Source of the DNA: an uncultured Clostridia bacterium
GTDB lineage: Bacteria > Bacillota > Clostridia > Oscillospirales > Ruminococcaceae
NCBI GenBank assembly: GCA_947624375.1
Contig: CANQKD010000003.1
Coordinates: forward strand, 78,166-142,165
DNA: 64,000 nt
Reading direction: 5' to 3'
Within the stretch, counting starts at the first letter, position 1. Every line of letters begins with the position of its first letter. Positions 24,576 to 34,478 of the stretch are shown one piece after another. The translations under genes were made by a program, and so were the position numbers. The notes beneath the pieces were generated by a model. That model was not told the origin of the DNA, made no database searches, and saw nothing but the letters and a program-made list of their open reading frames with translations.

Positions 24576-25208
24576 TTGAGCAAAAGTATGTACAGCCTTA
24601 TCCTTACCGATGAGGTGATAGACAGGATAGACCGCATTGCAAAGCTGCAAGGCAAAAGCAGGAGCGGACTTATTGACCAGCTGCTGGCACAGTTCGTTTC
24701 AATGACAACGCCCGAACAGCGCATAAAAAACCTGTATGAGCTTATGCTGGGGCAGATGCAGCGGTTCAGCGATGAGTTTCGGTTTCTTACCGATCAGGGC
24801 GACCTGATGGCTGTATCAGCGCTGAAATACAAGTACAACCCGACTATAAGATACAGCGTGATACTCTACCGCGAGGTGGGGCAGTATCTGGGAGAGCTAA
24901 GGGCAACGCTGAGAACGCAGAATGCCACACTGCTTAGCGAATACACTGACTTTCTGCGGCTGTGGAACGAGATAGAACGCGGCGTGACGGATAGTGAAGT
25001 GCAGGCGCAGTTAAAGGGCGGCACATACCGCAGGCTGCTGAAAAAACAGGGCGGCGAGCCCGAAGAGATATCAAAGGCGATCACAGACCACATAACGACA
25101 TTCAACGACTGCTTCAAGCTGTACCTTTCAGACGGCGGCAGCGAAAAGGCGGTCGGCGAAATAACAAAAAAATACATTGAATACTGCGAAAGGGGCGTTT
25201 TACTATGA
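24576..25208 (+). CDS. Ribbon-helix-helix-like protein coupled to clpB (210 aa)
   Basis: Not assigned to a named family. The N-terminus, YSLILTDEVIDRIDRIAKLQ then KSRSGLIDQLLAQFV, has the strand-helix-turn-helix pattern of a MetJ/Arc-type DNA-binding domain (T-x-E-x-x-x-x-I-D... G-x-S-R-S-x-L-I). The remaining 160 residues are helical with YKYNPTIRYSVILYREVGQYLGELRATLR and an acidic C-terminus. Start is TTG with AAAGGCGG eight bases upstream; an in-frame ATG lies four codons later. The stop overlaps the clpB ATG in an ATGA, so the two proteins are translationally coupled. A role as regulator of the chaperone operon is inferred from position only. Confidence 0.75.
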   Translation: MSKSMYSLILTDEVIDRIDRIAKLQGKSRSGLIDQLLAQFVSMTTPEQRIKNLYELMLGQMQRFSDEFRFLTDQGDLMAVSALKYKYNPTIRYSVILYREVGQYLGELRATLRTQNATLLSEYTDFLRLWNEIERGVTDSEVQAQLKGGTYRRLLKKQGGEPEEISKAITDHITTFNDCFKLYLSDGGSEKAVGEITKKYIEYCERGVLL

Positions 25209-27808
25209 ACATTCAGCAATACACACAAAAATCACGCGAGGCACTGGCGGCGGCTAATTCTCTGGCAGGCGAGTATTACAACAACAGCATAGAACCCGAA
25301 CACATCGTTTACACGCTGCTCTCTCAAAGCGATGGGCTTATACCGCAGATGTTGTCGGGTATGGGCATAGAGCCGCAAAGCATGGCGAAAGACGTTCTTG
25401 ACATTATAAACGCGATGCCGAAGGTAACAGGCTCGGGCAGGCAGGCTGACAATATGTATATCTCTGCTAAGATGAATGACATTTTTGTGCTTTCGGAAAG
25501 CATTGCAAAGCAGATGAAAGACGACTTTGTTTCGGTAGAGCACATAATGCTTGCCGCAATTGATAAGCCTTCAGACAAGCTGAAAGAGATATTCAAGCGT
25601 TACGCGCTGACTTATGACAAGTTTATTGAAAAGCTGGCGCAGGTGCGCGGCTCTGCAAGGGTGACGACCGACACGCCCGAGGATACCTATGACGTTTTGA
25701 AAAAGTACGGTCAGGAGCTGGTGGAGCTTGCTAAAAACAACAAGCTTGACCCCGTTATAGGCAGAGACAGCGAGATACGAAACGTTATCCGAATACTTTC
25801 GCGAAAGACAAAAAACAACCCGGTGCTTATAGGCGAACCGGGCGTTGGCAAGACTGCTATCGCAGAGGGTCTGGCACAGAGGATAGTGCGCGGCGATGTG
25901 CCCGATAATCTCAAAAACAGAAAGGTATTTTCGCTGGACATGGGAGCTCTTATCGCAGGCGCTAAATATCAGGGCGAGTTTGAGGAACGTCTGAAAGCGG
26001 TATTGCAGGCGATAAAGCAGAGCGACGGTCAGATAATACTGTTTATTGATGAACTTCACACGATAGTAGGCGCAGGCAAAACGAGCGGCGCTATGGATGC
26101 AGGAAATCTTCTGAAACCCATGCTGGCGCGCGGTGAACTTCACTGCATAGGCGCAACTACTTTGAACGAATACAGGCAGTATATTGAAAAAGATGCGGCT
26201 TTAGAGCGGCGTTTTCAGCCTGTTATGGTAGATGAGCCGACTGTGGAAGATACGATATCGATACTCAGAGGTCTTAAAGAAAGGTATGAAGTTTTCCACG
26301 GCGTAAAGATACAAGACGCGGCTATAATAGCGGCTGCAACTCTTTCCAACAGGTACATCACCGACAGATTTCTGCCAGACAAGGCTATTGACCTTATAGA
26401 CGAGGCGTGCGCGCTCATCAAGACGGAAATGGATTCGATGCCCTATGAGCTTGACGATATTTCAAGAAAGATAATGCAGCACGAGATAGAAGAAGCCGCT
26501 CTTAAAAAAGAAAGCGACAAACTCTCTCAGGAGCATTTGCAGGAGATTCAAAAAGAGCTTGCCGATATGCGCGCGCAGTTTAGCGAGATGAAAGCCCGTT
26601 GGGAGAACGAAAAGAGCGGTATATCATCTGTGCAGAAGATACGTGAGGAGATAGAGAGTGTTAATGCTCAGATCGAGCTAGCACAGCGCGAATATGATCT
26701 TGAAAAGGCGGCAGAACTGAAATACGGCAGACTGCCCACCCTTAAAAAGCAGCTGGAAGAAGCCGAGGCAAAGGCTGAAAAAGACAAAGGCAAGTCTGAC
26801 AGCCTGCTCCGCGACAAGGTAACGGAAGAAGAGATAGCAAAAATCATCTGCCGCTGGACGGGCATACCGGTAGCCAAACTTATGGAGGGCGAGAGAGAAA
26901 AGCTTTTGAACCTTGAAAACATTCTGCACGAGCGCGTTATAGGGCAGGACGAAGCCGTTACAAAGGTATCGCAGGCGATACTCAGGGCGCGCGCAGGCAT
27001 TGCAAATCCCGACAGACCCATAGGCTCTTTTATGTTCTTAGGACCTACGGGCGTTGGCAAGACCGAGCTTGCTAAAACTCTGGCTCAGGCGCTTTTTGAC
27101 GACGAGAAAAACATTGTGCGCATTGATATGAGCGAATATATGGAGAAATTCTCGGTAAGCAGGCTTATAGGCGCACCTCCGGGATATGTAGGCTACGAGG
27201 AGGGCGGTCAGCTGACAGAGGCGGTAAGGCGCAAGCCCTACAGCGTTATACTCTTTGACGAGATAGAAAAGGCGCACCCCGATGTTTTCAACGTGCTGCT
27301 GCAAGTGCTTGACGATGGCAGGATAACCGACTCTCAGGGCAGGACGGTGGACTTCAAAAATACCGTTATCATACTGACCTCGAACCTTGGCTCTGACATA
27401 ATTCTTGACGGCATAACCGCCGACAACGAGATCTCGCCCGAGGCAAAAGAGCAGGTAACGCAGCTTCTGCGCCGCTCGTTCAGACCCGAATTTCTCAACC
27501 GCCTTGACGAGATAGTGTTCTACAAGCCGCTGGCGAAAGCAGAGATAACCTCGATAATCGACCTTATTATAGCACAGCTTGGCAAACGTCTGGAAGATAG
27601 GCAGCTGTCGCTGAAAGTTTCTGAGCGCGCAAAACAGGCTATCTCAGACGAGGGTTATGACCCCGTATACGGTGCGCGGCCGCTGAAAAGGCTGATACAA
27701 AGCCGCGTTGAAACGCTTATAGCAAAGAGCATAATTGCAAACGACGTCGCGCCCGGAACCGTGTTCACCGTGGACTATGACGGAGAGTATAAAGTATCGT
27801 TTGAGTAA
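25205..27808 (+). CDS. clpB: ATP-dependent disaggregase ClpB (867 aa)
   Basis: Hsp100 chaperone that rescues aggregated proteins with DnaK. N-domain (1-150); first AAA module with [13 protein letters not shown] and [14 protein letters not shown]; a long coiled-coil middle domain (about 405-530) with many Glu/Lys heptads, which separates ClpB from ClpC; second AAA module with [13 protein letters not shown] and [17 protein letters not shown]-terminal domain with [12 protein letters not shown]. The ClpP-binding tripeptide loop of ClpC is absent ([12 protein letters not shown] continues without it). Length matches the family. It overlaps the upstream ribbon-helix-helix-like gene by four bases. 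Confidence 0.97.
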   Translation: MNIQQYTQKSREALAAANSLAGEYYNNSIEPEHIVYTLLSQSDGLIPQMLSGMGIEPQSMAKDVLDIINAMPKVTGSGRQADNMYISAKMNDIFVLSESIAKQMKDDFVSVEHIMLAAIDKPSDKLKEIFKRYALTYDKFIEKLAQVRGSARVTTDTPEDTYDVLKKYGQELVELAKNNKLDPVIGRDSEIRNVIRILSRKTKNNPVLIGEPGVGKTAIAEGLAQRIVRGDVPDNLKNRKVFSLDMGALIAGAKYQGEFEERLKAVLQAIKQSDGQIILFIDELHTIVGAGKTSGAMDAGNLLKPMLARGELHCIGATTLNEYRQYIEKDAALERRFQPVMVDEPTVEDTISILRGLKERYEVFHGVKIQDAAIIAAATLSNRYITDRFLPDKAIDLIDEACALIKTEMDSMPYELDDISRKIMQHEIEEAALKKESDKLSQEHLQEIQKELADMRAQFSEMKARWENEKSGISSVQKIREEIESVNAQIELAQREYDLEKAAELKYGRLPTLKKQLEEAEAKAEKDKGKSDSLLRDKVTEEEIAKIICRWTGIPVAKLMEGEREKLLNLENILHERVIGQDEAVTKVSQAILRARAGIANPDRPIGSFMFLGPTGVGKTELAKTLAQALFDDEKNIVRIDMSEYMEKFSVSRLIGAPPGYVGYEEGGQLTEAVRRKPYSVILFDEIEKAHPDVFNVLLQVLDDGRITDSQGRTVDFKNTVIILTSNLGSDIILDGITADNEISPEAKEQVTQLLRRSFRPEFLNRLDEIVFYKPLAKAEITSIIDLIIAQLGKRLEDRQLSLKVSERAKQAISDEGYDPVYGARPLKRLIQSRVETLIAKSIIANDVAPGTVFTVDYDGEYKVSFE

Positions 27809-27845
27809 ATATAGAATACTATTTATAAAATAATTGTAAATACTA

Positions 27846-27874
27846 TTGACTTCTTCGCCAAAAAGTATTATAAT
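27846..27874 (+). promoter_or_regulatory. Promoter of the SdpI-like gene
   Basis: TTGACT (27846-27851), 17-bp spacer, TATAAT (27869-27874). Confidence 0.85.
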
Positions 27875-27909
27875 AGCCGTAGAGTATAAACTTTACGGCT
27901 TACTTTTTT
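27875..27909 (+). terminator. Promoter-proximal terminator-like hairpin, possible attenuator
   Basis: Seven-bp stem AGCCGTA/TACGGCT (27875-27881, 27894-27900) followed by TACTTTTTTG. It begins right after the -10 box, in the short leader of the SdpI-like gene, so part of the left arm may lie at or before the transcription start. Confidence 0.5.
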
Positions 27910-27923
27910 GTGGAGGTATATTT

Positions 27924-28301
27924 ATGAAAGAATTATTTATGCCGTTTATAGTAATGCTTTTGCCGGTATGCATGATAATTTTCGGCATAGTGTTTATGAA
28001 ACATCCGCCTGCAAAGACAAATAACATATATAGCTACAACACGCGAATGGCAATGCAAAACGACGAAACATGGCGGTTTGCACATTTTTACAGCGGCAGA
28101 CTTATGCTCATATTCGGCATATTCTCAGCGGTGATAACCGTAATAATAATGATATATGTAGTTATGCATATGCCAAACAAAATATCCGACATAGGCACAG
28201 CCCTTTCGCTTGCGCAGATACTGCCATTTCTGTTAGTCATACCACTTACAGAAAGCGCATTGAAACGCAGGTTTGACAGTGATGGCAACAAGCGCAAATA
28301 A
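27924..28301 (+). CDS. SdpI-family membrane protein (125 aa)
   Basis: Small membrane protein of the SdpI family, whose founder gives Bacillus immunity to the killing factor SdpC. The ATG at 27924 has GGAGGT close upstream. Helices are near 5-28, 65-88 and 95-118. Between the first two is the family signature: a short loop IYSYNTRMAMQNDETWRFAH, equivalent to the G-Y-R-T-x-x-S-M-x-x-x-x-x-W-x-x-A-x pattern. No toxin gene accompanies it, so an immunity role is not implied; many genomes carry stand-alone members. Confidence 0.85.
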   Translation: MKELFMPFIVMLLPVCMIIFGIVFMKHPPAKTNNIYSYNTRMAMQNDETWRFAHFYSGRLMLIFGIFSAVITVIIMIYVVMHMPNKISDIGTALSLAQILPFLLVIPLTESALKRRFDSDGNKRK

Positions 28302-28304
28302 AAT

Positions 28305-28339
28305 AAGGTCTGCCACTTGCTTAGGTGACAGACCTTTTT
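28305..28339. terminator. Bidirectional terminator between the SdpI-like gene and carB
   Basis: Stem AAGGTCTGCCAC/GTGACAGACCTT with A-run on one side and T-run on the other, between convergent genes. Confidence 0.85.
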
Positions 28340-28340
28340 G

Positions 28341-31300
28341 TTATTCTTCGTCTATGGTCGATATGCAGAGGGTCATTTCTTCAAGCACATCTAGCAATAC
28401 CTTTACGGTATCGAGCGCCGTGAATATCGCAACGCCGTTTTCTACCGCACAGCGGCGTATCTCGTAGCCGTCGGTCAGGTGCCCTGCCGAGCTCATATCG
28501 CGCGTGTTTATAACATACTTGATATATCCCGAGCGCATACCCTGTAGTATCTCATCGCTGCCCGAGCTTATCTTCTGCTTTTCACGCGTGCGTATGCCGT
28601 GTTCACGCAGGAAAACAGCCGTGCCGTGCGTTGCCTCGATATTGAAGCCAAGGTGATAAAATCTTCTCACAAGCTCTAAAGCTTCTTCCTTGTCCTTGTC
28701 TGCGATCGTAACGAACAGCGTGCCATAGTTTGAAAGCTTCATGCCAGAGGATTTCAAAGCTTTATACAGCGCTCTTGTCAGCTTTTTGTCGTAGCCAATC
28801 GCCTCGCCTGTTGATTTCATTTCGGGCGACAGATACGCATCAAGACCGTTAAGCTTTGAGAACGAGAATGCAGGCGCTTTTACATACCAGCGTTTCTTTT
28901 CGGGCGGGAACAGTACGTTTATCCCCTGTTCTTTCAGCGACTTGCCGAGTATCACCAGCGTGCCGATGTCTGCAAGGCTGTAGCCCGTTGCCTTTGAAAG
29001 GAAAGGCACAGTTCTTGACGAGCGCGGATTTACCTCGATTATATAAACGTCCTCGTTTTTGTCAACTATAAACTGTATGTTGTAAAGACCCACAATGCCT
29101 ATGCCCAGTCCCAGCCGTTTGGTGTAGTCAAGAATGGTGTCTTTTACTTTTTGAGATATAGAGAATGTCGGGTACACGCTTATCGAGTCGCCCGAGTGTA
29201 TGCCGGTTCTCTCAACAAGCTCCATTATGCCCGGCACGAACACGTCTTTGCCGTCGCACACGGCATCTACCTCAACTTCTTTGCCCTCTATGTACTTATC
29301 TACCAGTACGGGCTTGTCCTCGTCTATCTCAACGGCGGTTTTAAGGTACGTTTTCAGCATATCTTCGTTTGAAACTATCTGCATAGCCCTGCCGCCAAGA
29401 ACATAGCTCGGTCTTACTAAAACGGGGTAGCCTATCCTTGCGGCGGCTGCAATTCCTGCCGGTATGTCAGTTACCGCTTCTCCCGGCGGCTGAGGGATAT
29501 TAAGTTCTTCGAGCACCTTTTCAAAAGAGTTGCGGTTCTCCGCTCTCTCAATAGCGGCAAAGTCGGTACCGATTATCTTTACGCCCCTTTTCATCAAAGG
29601 TTCTGCAAGGTTTATGGCGGTCTGTCCGCCGAGTGATGCTATAACACCGAACGGCTTTTCAAGCTCTATAACGTTCATAACGTCCTCAACGGTAAGCGGC
29701 TCAAAGTACAGCTTGTCGCTGGTGGTGTAGTCGGTAGAGACCGTTTCGGGGTTGTTGTTTATTATGATAGCTTCATAGCCGAATTTCTTTATTGTAGATA
29801 CCGCGTGTACTGTAGAATAGTCAAACTCCACGCCCTGCCCTATTCTTATAGGGCCTGAGCCCAGCACTATTACTTTCGGCTTGTCTGAAACTATAGACTC
29901 ATTCTCGTCCTCATAGGTCGAATAGAAGTACGGTATATAGCTTTCAAACTCACTGGCGCAGGTGTCTATCATCTTGTAAACGGGGAACATCTTCAGCTTT
30001 TTGCGCAAAGTGTAAACATCCTCCTCGCTGCACTCCCACAGAGAGGCTATATACTTATCGGAAAAGCCCATTTTCTTGGCTTCGTAAAGCACCTTTTCAT
30101 CGAACTTGTTTTCTATTATGTCGCGCTCAAACAGCACTATGTTCTCTATCTTGTTGAGGAACAGCATATCTATCTGCGTTATGTCGCATATTATGCCCAG
30201 GTCAACGCCCTTCCACATAAGCTGAGATATCGCGTATATCCTGTCGTCCGTGCCCAGTTTTATGTAGTCTAAAAGCTCCTCTATCGTGTAGCTGTCAAAC
30301 TTCTTGCTGTGCAGGTGGCAAAGACCTATTTCCAGCGAGCGTATCGCTTTAAGCAGGCTTTCTTCAATAGTCCTGCCTATGCTCATTACCTCGCCGGTGG
30401 CTTTCATCTGCGTGCTTAAAGTGTTAGATGCCATTGTGAACTTATCAAACGGGAAGCGCGGCATTTTCGTTACAACATAGTCAAGGGTAGGCTCAAAGCT
30501 GGCAGGGGTGTTGGCTATCTGTATCTCGTCAAGAGTAAGACCCGTTGCTATCTTAGCCGAAACTCTCGCTATAGGGTAGCCGCTCGCCTTTGAAGCAAGC
30601 GCAGAGGAGCGCGAAACTCTCGGGTTTACCTCTATAAGATAATAGCTGAAAGAGTGCGGATCGAGCGCGAACTGCACGTTGCAGCCGCCCTGAATTTTCA
30701 GCGCGCGTATTATCTTCAGCGCCGAATCACGCAGCATATGATACTCTTTGTTTGTAAGGGTCTGGCTGGGGCATACAACTATCGAGTCGCCCGTGTGTAT
30801 GCCAACAGGGTCAACGTTTTCCATATTACAGATAGTTATCGCGGTGTCGTTCGCATCGCGCATTACCTCATACTCTATCTCTTTATATCCCTTGATAGAC
30901 TTTTCAACAAGGCACTGCGAAACAGGAGAGAGCGCAAGCGCATTTTTCAGTATCACGCGCAGCTCTTCCTCGTTGTCTGCAAAGCCGCCGCCCGTGCCGC
31001 CCAGCGTGAAAGCAGGTCTTAACACCACGGGATAGCCTATCCTCTTTGCGGCCTCAACGCCCTGTTCTATGGTGTTTGCTATCTCTGAGGGCAAAACGGG
31101 TTCGCCTAAAGATATGCAAAGCTCTTTAAAACGTTCTCTGTCCTCCGCCATATCTATACTTTCAAAGCTCGTGCCCAGAAGCTCTACGCCGCATTCATCA
31201 AGTACGCCTTTTTTCGCAAGCTGCATGGCAAGGTTAAGTCCCGTCTGACCGCCTATTCCCGGCAGTATGGCATCGGGTCGCTCATATCTCAAAATCTTTG

Positions 31301-31523
31301 CAAGATATTCCAGTGTCAGCGGTTCCATATACACCTTATCTGCAATGGAAGTATCCGTCATTATCGTGGCAGGGTTTGAGTTTACCAGTATTACCTGATA
31401 GCCCTCCTCACGCAGCGCAAGGCAAGCCTGCGTTCCCGAATAGTCAAACTCCGCCGCCTGACCTATAACTATAGGTCCCGAGCCTATAACGAGTATTTTG
31501 TTTATATCCGTGCGCTTAGGCAT
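28341..31523 (-). CDS. carB: Carbamoyl-phosphate synthase large subunit (1060 aa)
   Basis: Makes carbamoyl phosphate from bicarbonate, ammonia (supplied by CarA) and two ATP, for pyrimidine and arginine synthesis. Two homologous halves, each a pre-ATP-grasp plus ATP-grasp: [21 protein letters not shown] near the N-terminus and [20 protein letters not shown] near residue 555; [14 protein letters not shown] and [16 protein letters not shown] are the paired metal sites. The C-terminal MGS-like allosteric domain (about 930-1060) is present. It overlaps carA by eight bases. Length is typical. Confidence 0.97.
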   Translation of the reverse strand: MPKRTDINKILVIGSGPIVIGQAAEFDYSGTQACLALREEGYQVILVNSNPATIMTDTSIADKVYMEPLTLEYLAKILRYERPDAILPGIGGQTGLNLAMQLAKKGVLDECGVELLGTSFESIDMAEDRERFKELCISLGEPVLPSEIANTIEQGVEAAKRIGYPVVLRPAFTLGGTGGGFADNEEELRVILKNALALSPVSQCLVEKSIKGYKEIEYEVMRDANDTAITICNMENVDPVGIHTGDSIVVCPSQTLTNKEYHMLRDSALKIIRALKIQGGCNVQFALDPHSFSYYLIEVNPRVSRSSALASKASGYPIARVSAKIATGLTLDEIQIANTPASFEPTLDYVVTKMPRFPFDKFTMASNTLSTQMKATGEVMSIGRTIEESLLKAIRSLEIGLCHLHSKKFDSYTIEELLDYIKLGTDDRIYAISQLMWKGVDLGIICDITQIDMLFLNKIENIVLFERDIIENKFDEKVLYEAKKMGFSDKYIASLWECSEEDVYTLRKKLKMFPVYKMIDTCASEFESYIPYFYSTYEDENESIVSDKPKVIVLGSGPIRIGQGVEFDYSTVHAVSTIKKFGYEAIIINNNPETVSTDYTTSDKLYFEPLTVEDVMNVIELEKPFGVIASLGGQTAINLAEPLMKRGVKIIGTDFAAIERAENRNSFEKVLEELNIPQPPGEAVTDIPAGIAAAARIGYPVLVRPSYVLGGRAMQIVSNEDMLKTYLKTAVEIDEDKPVLVDKYIEGKEVEVDAVCDGKDVFVPGIMELVERTGIHSGDSISVYPTFSISQKVKDTILDYTKRLGLGIGIVGLYNIQFIVDKNEDVYIIEVNPRSSRTVPFLSKATGYSLADIGTLVILGKSLKEQGINVLFPPEKKRWYVKAPAFSFSKLNGLDAYLSPEMKSTGEAIGYDKKLTRALYKALKSSGMKLSNYGTLFVTIADKDKEEALELVRRFYHLGFNIEATHGTAVFLREHGIRTREKQKISSGSDEILQGMRSGYIKYVINTRDMSSAGHLTDGYEIRRCAVENGVAIFTALDTVKVLLDVLEEMTLCISTIDEE

Positions 31524-32613
31524 TGTCTTTCGCCTCCTTCATAATATCTATAAACTTCCCGAACAGATATTTGCTGTCCTGCGGACCGGGCGCGCTTTCG
31601 GGGTGGTACTGCACCGAGAAGACCTTGTCTTCCCTGCACTCAACGCCCTCAACTGTGTTATCCAGCAGATTTATATGCGTAACTTTAAGACCCGTTCCCT
31701 CCACCGACTCACTTGCTACAGCATAGCTGTGGTTTTGTGAGGTTATCTCCAGCTTGCCTGTTTCAAGGTTCTTTACGGGGTGGTTGCCGCCGCGGTGACC
31801 GAACTTCAGCTTGTAAGTTTTCGCTCCGTATGCAAGCGAGATCATCTGATGCCCGAGGCATATGCCGAATATAGGCAGCTTGCCTTTCAGCGCCTTTACC
31901 GTTTCAATAACGGGCTGAACGTCCTCGGGGTCGCCCGGGCCGTTTGAGATAAACAGACCATCGGGCTTCATCATGCGTATATCCTCAGCCGATGTATTCC
32001 ACGGCACTATGGTAACATTGCAGCCTATCTGGTTGAGGCTCCTTATGATATTGAGCTTTATGCCGCAGTCTATAGCAACAACGTTAAATTTGGGGTTTGA
32101 TGTTCTCGAATACCACTTTTTGCGGCAGCTTACCCTGCTTACTGCATCTTTGGGCACGGGGGTATTTTTTATTATCTCCAGAGCCTTTTCGTTGGGGGTA
32201 TCTATACTTGTAATGCACACCCTCCTGCTGCCGAGATCGCGAATGCTCCTTGTAAGCTTTCTGGTATCTATGCCGCTAATGCCGGGAATGTGGTTTTCCT
32301 CCATAGTCTCCGAAAGCGTTTTGGTATACCTGAAATTGCTTGGAAAATCGTTGTATTCCCTTACTATAAGACCGCCTATGGTGGGGCTCTTTGTTTCAAA
32401 GTCCTCGTCGGTAATGCCGTAGTTTCCTATAAGCGGATATGTCATTACCACCGCCTGATATGTATATGACGGGTCTGAAATTATCTCCTGATAACCGACC
32501 ATAGATGTATTGAAAACTATCTCGCACACCGCATCGCAATTGTCGCCGAAGCCGTAGCCCTCATAGAAAGAGCCGTCCTCGAGGACTATTTTTCTGTCCT
32601 TTTGTCTAAGCAT
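31516..32613 (-). CDS. carA: Carbamoyl-phosphate synthase small subunit (365 aa)
   Basis: Glutamine amidotransferase that feeds ammonia to CarB. The N-terminal half has [13 protein letters not shown] and [17 protein letters not shown]. The class I GATase domain has the nucleophile elbow [27 protein letters not shown] and the His/Glu pair in [16 protein letters not shown] precedes the ATG. Transcription starts about 270 bases upstream, with a leader that contains a 42-codon frame (32680-32808). Confidence 0.97.
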   Translation of the reverse strand: MLRQKDRKIVLEDGSFYEGYGFGDNCDAVCEIVFNTSMVGYQEIISDPSYTYQAVVMTYPLIGNYGITDEDFETKSPTIGGLIVREYNDFPSNFRYTKTLSETMEENHIPGISGIDTRKLTRSIRDLGSRRVCITSIDTPNEKALEIIKNTPVPKDAVSRVSCRKKWYSRTSNPKFNVVAIDCGIKLNIIRSLNQIGCNVTIVPWNTSAEDIRMMKPDGLFISNGPGDPEDVQPVIETVKALKGKLPIFGICLGHQMISLAYGAKTYKLKFGHRGGNHPVKNLETGKLEITSQNHSYAVASESVEGTGLKVTHINLLDNTVEGVECREDKVFSVQYHPESAPGPQDSKYLFGKFIDIMKEAKDNA

Positions 32614-32893
32614 TATTCAAACCTCCCGATACAATAAAAAAGCCTGCCGCTCAAATTTAAGGAATAGAAATAACTATCCTTACAAAAAAGCGTCAAGCGC
32701 AGATAACATATCATGTAAAACAGAAGAAGCGGCGAAAATAAAGCACGGTGTTTTTCCCGATGCGCTGTATATACCGCCTGTCTTTGGCGAGAAAAGCTGC
32801 CGTGTCATAAATTGCCACCCCGTTTTAACATAATCTAAGCGTCCACAAGCCGCGCGATAACGCAGCCTGATGAACGCCTTTGTTCAAATAGAT
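32614..32893 (-). promoter_or_regulatory. Long carAB leader region
   Basis: About 270 transcribed, non-carA bases. Besides the 42-codon frame it holds complementary CACGG/CCGTG segments about 50 bases apart (the second followed by CTTTATTTT), GCGCTTGACGCTTTTTT, and AAGGATAG/CTATTCCTT. No full PyrR-binding loop or T-box could be matched. Confidence 0.5.
32680..32808 (-). CDS. Possible upstream leader frame of carAB (42 aa)
   Basis: Within the carA leader on the minus strand, AACGGGGTGG lies six bases ahead of an ATG at 32808. The frame runs 42 codons to a TAA at 32680: MTRQLFSPKTGGIYSASGKT, then a hydrophobic half with SSVLHDMLSALDAFL. The stop is overlapped by an AAGGATAG/CTATTCCTT hairpin and lies 67 bases before the carA start. 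There is no run of Arg codons to suggest simple arginine attenuation. It may be a regulatory upstream frame or chance within a structured leader. Confidence 0.4.
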   Translation of the reverse strand: MTRQLFSPKTGGIYSASGKTPCFIFAASSVLHDMLSALDAFL

Positions 32894-32922
32894 ATTATAC
32901 AACATTTAAAACCGCTTGTCAA
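32894..32922 (-). promoter_or_regulatory. Promoter of carAB
   Basis: Minus strand TTGACA (32917-32922), 17-bp spacer, TATAAT (32894-32899): a perfect housekeeping promoter. Confidence 0.85.
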
Positions 32923-32939
32923 TAGCACAGAGAAATTTT

Positions 32940-33662
32940 TTACAAATAATAATCTTCTATATTTAAAATGTACCAGTGCCAGCCCACTCTTGCCACATAA
33001 ACGTCGTAATTATACACCTGCGAGGACTTCTCTCCGCTGAAAGATACCTCTGCCGATACCCTGTAAGCCTCTTTTATGCTTATATCATCACCAAAGTTGC
33101 GCATATACTCATCTTCCGAGCGGATTATCTCTTCTGTGGTAAGCTTTTCCTCTCTGCCGCAGGTTATCTCAGCGGTGAAGTTCTCGCCCAGTATCTCGTG
33201 ATAGTCGCTGTAGCTCTCTTTTATAAAGGTATCTTTTGAAAGAGAGTTTTCAGAAATATAGTCGTCATAGGTCTTTGCCAGAGATTTTGGGAACGCTGAA
33301 ACATACTTGTCGTAGTCGTTTTCCGCAATGGCGTTAAAATAGTTGACTATAGGCTCTGTTTTTTCACCTGCGCCCAGAACGCCTGCACGAAACAGCGACC
33401 ACACCACCAGCGCGATGATACCAACCAGCAGAACTATCACTATAACTATCTGCGGCGTTGTCATCTTTTTCTTTTCGCGCTTTGGCGCGGCTGCACGCTC
33501 TTTTTCGCGCTTGGCGGCGTTTTGCTGCCTCTCCTCTTTTCTCTGTCTGTTGGATTTGTATTTATCAAACGTTTTAGAACGCTCTACAGGCTTGCCGTAG
33601 CCGCATTTGTCGCAAAAGTCGCCTTTATACTCCGCGCCGCAGCTCTTGCAGTATTTTGCCAA
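32940..33662 (-). CDS. Zinc-ribbon membrane-anchored protein (240 aa)
   Basis: Unknown protein with an N-terminal zinc ribbon (YCKSCGAEYKGDFCDKCGYG, two CxxC pairs), a very basic region (about 25-66, many Lys/Arg/Glu), one transmembrane helix (about 70-93, IVIVIVLLVGIIALVVWSLF) and an extracytoplasmic domain of about 140 residues ending VARVGWHWYILNIEDYYL, similar in style to NTF2-like or DUF4878-type domains that begin I-x-x-Y-F-x-A-x-x-x-x-D. It is divergent from an operon whose first gene has a similar outside domain. Function unknown. Confidence 0.8.
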   Translation of the reverse strand: MAKYCKSCGAEYKGDFCDKCGYGKPVERSKTFDKYKSNRQRKEERQQNAAKREKERAAAPKREKKKMTTPQIVIVIVLLVGIIALVVWSLFRAGVLGAGEKTEPIVNYFNAIAENDYDKYVSAFPKSLAKTYDDYISENSLSKDTFIKESYSDYHEILGENFTAEITCGREEKLTTEEIIRSEDEYMRNFGDDISIKEAYRVSAEVSFSGEKSSQVYNYDVYVARVGWHWYILNIEDYYL

Positions 33663-33704
33663 CAGTGTCTCCCCCTTTTAAGATTTTCTTAAGTTATTGA
33701 TATA

Positions 33705-33733
33705 TTGAAAGTTAAGAAATTATATGTTATAAT
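33705..33733 (+). promoter_or_regulatory. Promoter of the ABC-2 transporter operon
   Basis: TTGAAA (33705-33710), 17-bp spacer, TATAAT (33728-33733). Confidence 0.75.
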
Positions 33734-33815
33734 AATACCGTTGCAAAAAGAACCGATATATTTAGTTTAACTCATTTCGATCGGTTTGTCAATAAATTTT
33801 GAAAGGAAGATGACA

Positions 33816-34466
33816 ATGAAGCACAGGCTCAAAAGGCTTAACCGCGGTATTGTGCTGGGTATACTCGTTGTGATAGCGTTCGTAATATACCTGGCAGTCG
33901 ATAACGCCATGTTCAAGTCTAAAGAAAAAGATGAGATAGAAAAGGTCATCAGCGGCTTTGTAAACGATGCGGCTCAGGCGTGCGTTTACACCGGCAGCAC
34001 TACCGACAAAGATTCTATCCTCAGCTTTTACGAAAGGCAGGCAGAAGCAGGCTGCAAAGATGCTCTGAACAAATACTGGGATCACTCGGAGGCTCTGGAA
34101 AAGTACAACGAGGCAAGCTTGTTCGGTGAATACTATACCACAAAGGACGATATAGTACAGGAGATAACCCCTCTGAGAGACTACATGGACTACGGCTATG
34201 ATACGCCTTCCGCGATGCCGTATTATTCTGCAATAGACTGCACTACAACTATAGAAAGCATCAAGCGCAACGGCGCAGGCGCTACCGCAATAATAACCGT
34301 CAGGTATGATGCCGTGGGAAACGGCGTTCCTATACTGGTAGGACCTATAGGCGTTGACTACATAGAGGCAGGAAGCGGCTCGCAGACAAGCACTTCGGAA
34401 AGCTATCGCATAGAACTGTACAAGCAGGACGGCGAATGGAAGATCGTCGGTTCTACATGGAATTAA
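33816..34466 (+). CDS. Membrane-anchored extracytoplasmic protein (216 aa)
   Basis: Unknown. The ATG at 33816 has AAAGGAAG six bases upstream. A signal-anchor helix (about 10-30, GIVLGILVVIAFVIYLAV) is followed by a roughly 185-residue outside domain ending YRIELYKQDGEWKIVGSTWN, the terminal strand pattern common to NTF2-like and DUF4878-type domains. First gene of an operon with an ABC-2 type transporter 12 bases downstream, so it may be an accessory subunit of that transporter; that role is inferred. Confidence 0.8.
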   Translation: MKHRLKRLNRGIVLGILVVIAFVIYLAVDNAMFKSKEKDEIEKVISGFVNDAAQACVYTGSTTDKDSILSFYERQAEAGCKDALNKYWDHSEALEKYNEASLFGEYYTTKDDIVQEITPLRDYMDYGYDTPSAMPYYSAIDCTTTIESIKRNGAGATAIITVRYDAVGNGVPILVGPIGVDYIEAGSGSQTSTSESYRIELYKQDGEWKIVGSTWN

Positions 34467-34478
34467 GGAGGCGGCAAT

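Noticed and set aside
32790..32830. T-box-like GGGGTGGCA in the carA leader
   Set aside because: The rest of the antiterminator consensus is missing and there is not enough upstream room for a specifier stem; the same bases serve as ribosome site for the 42-codon frame.
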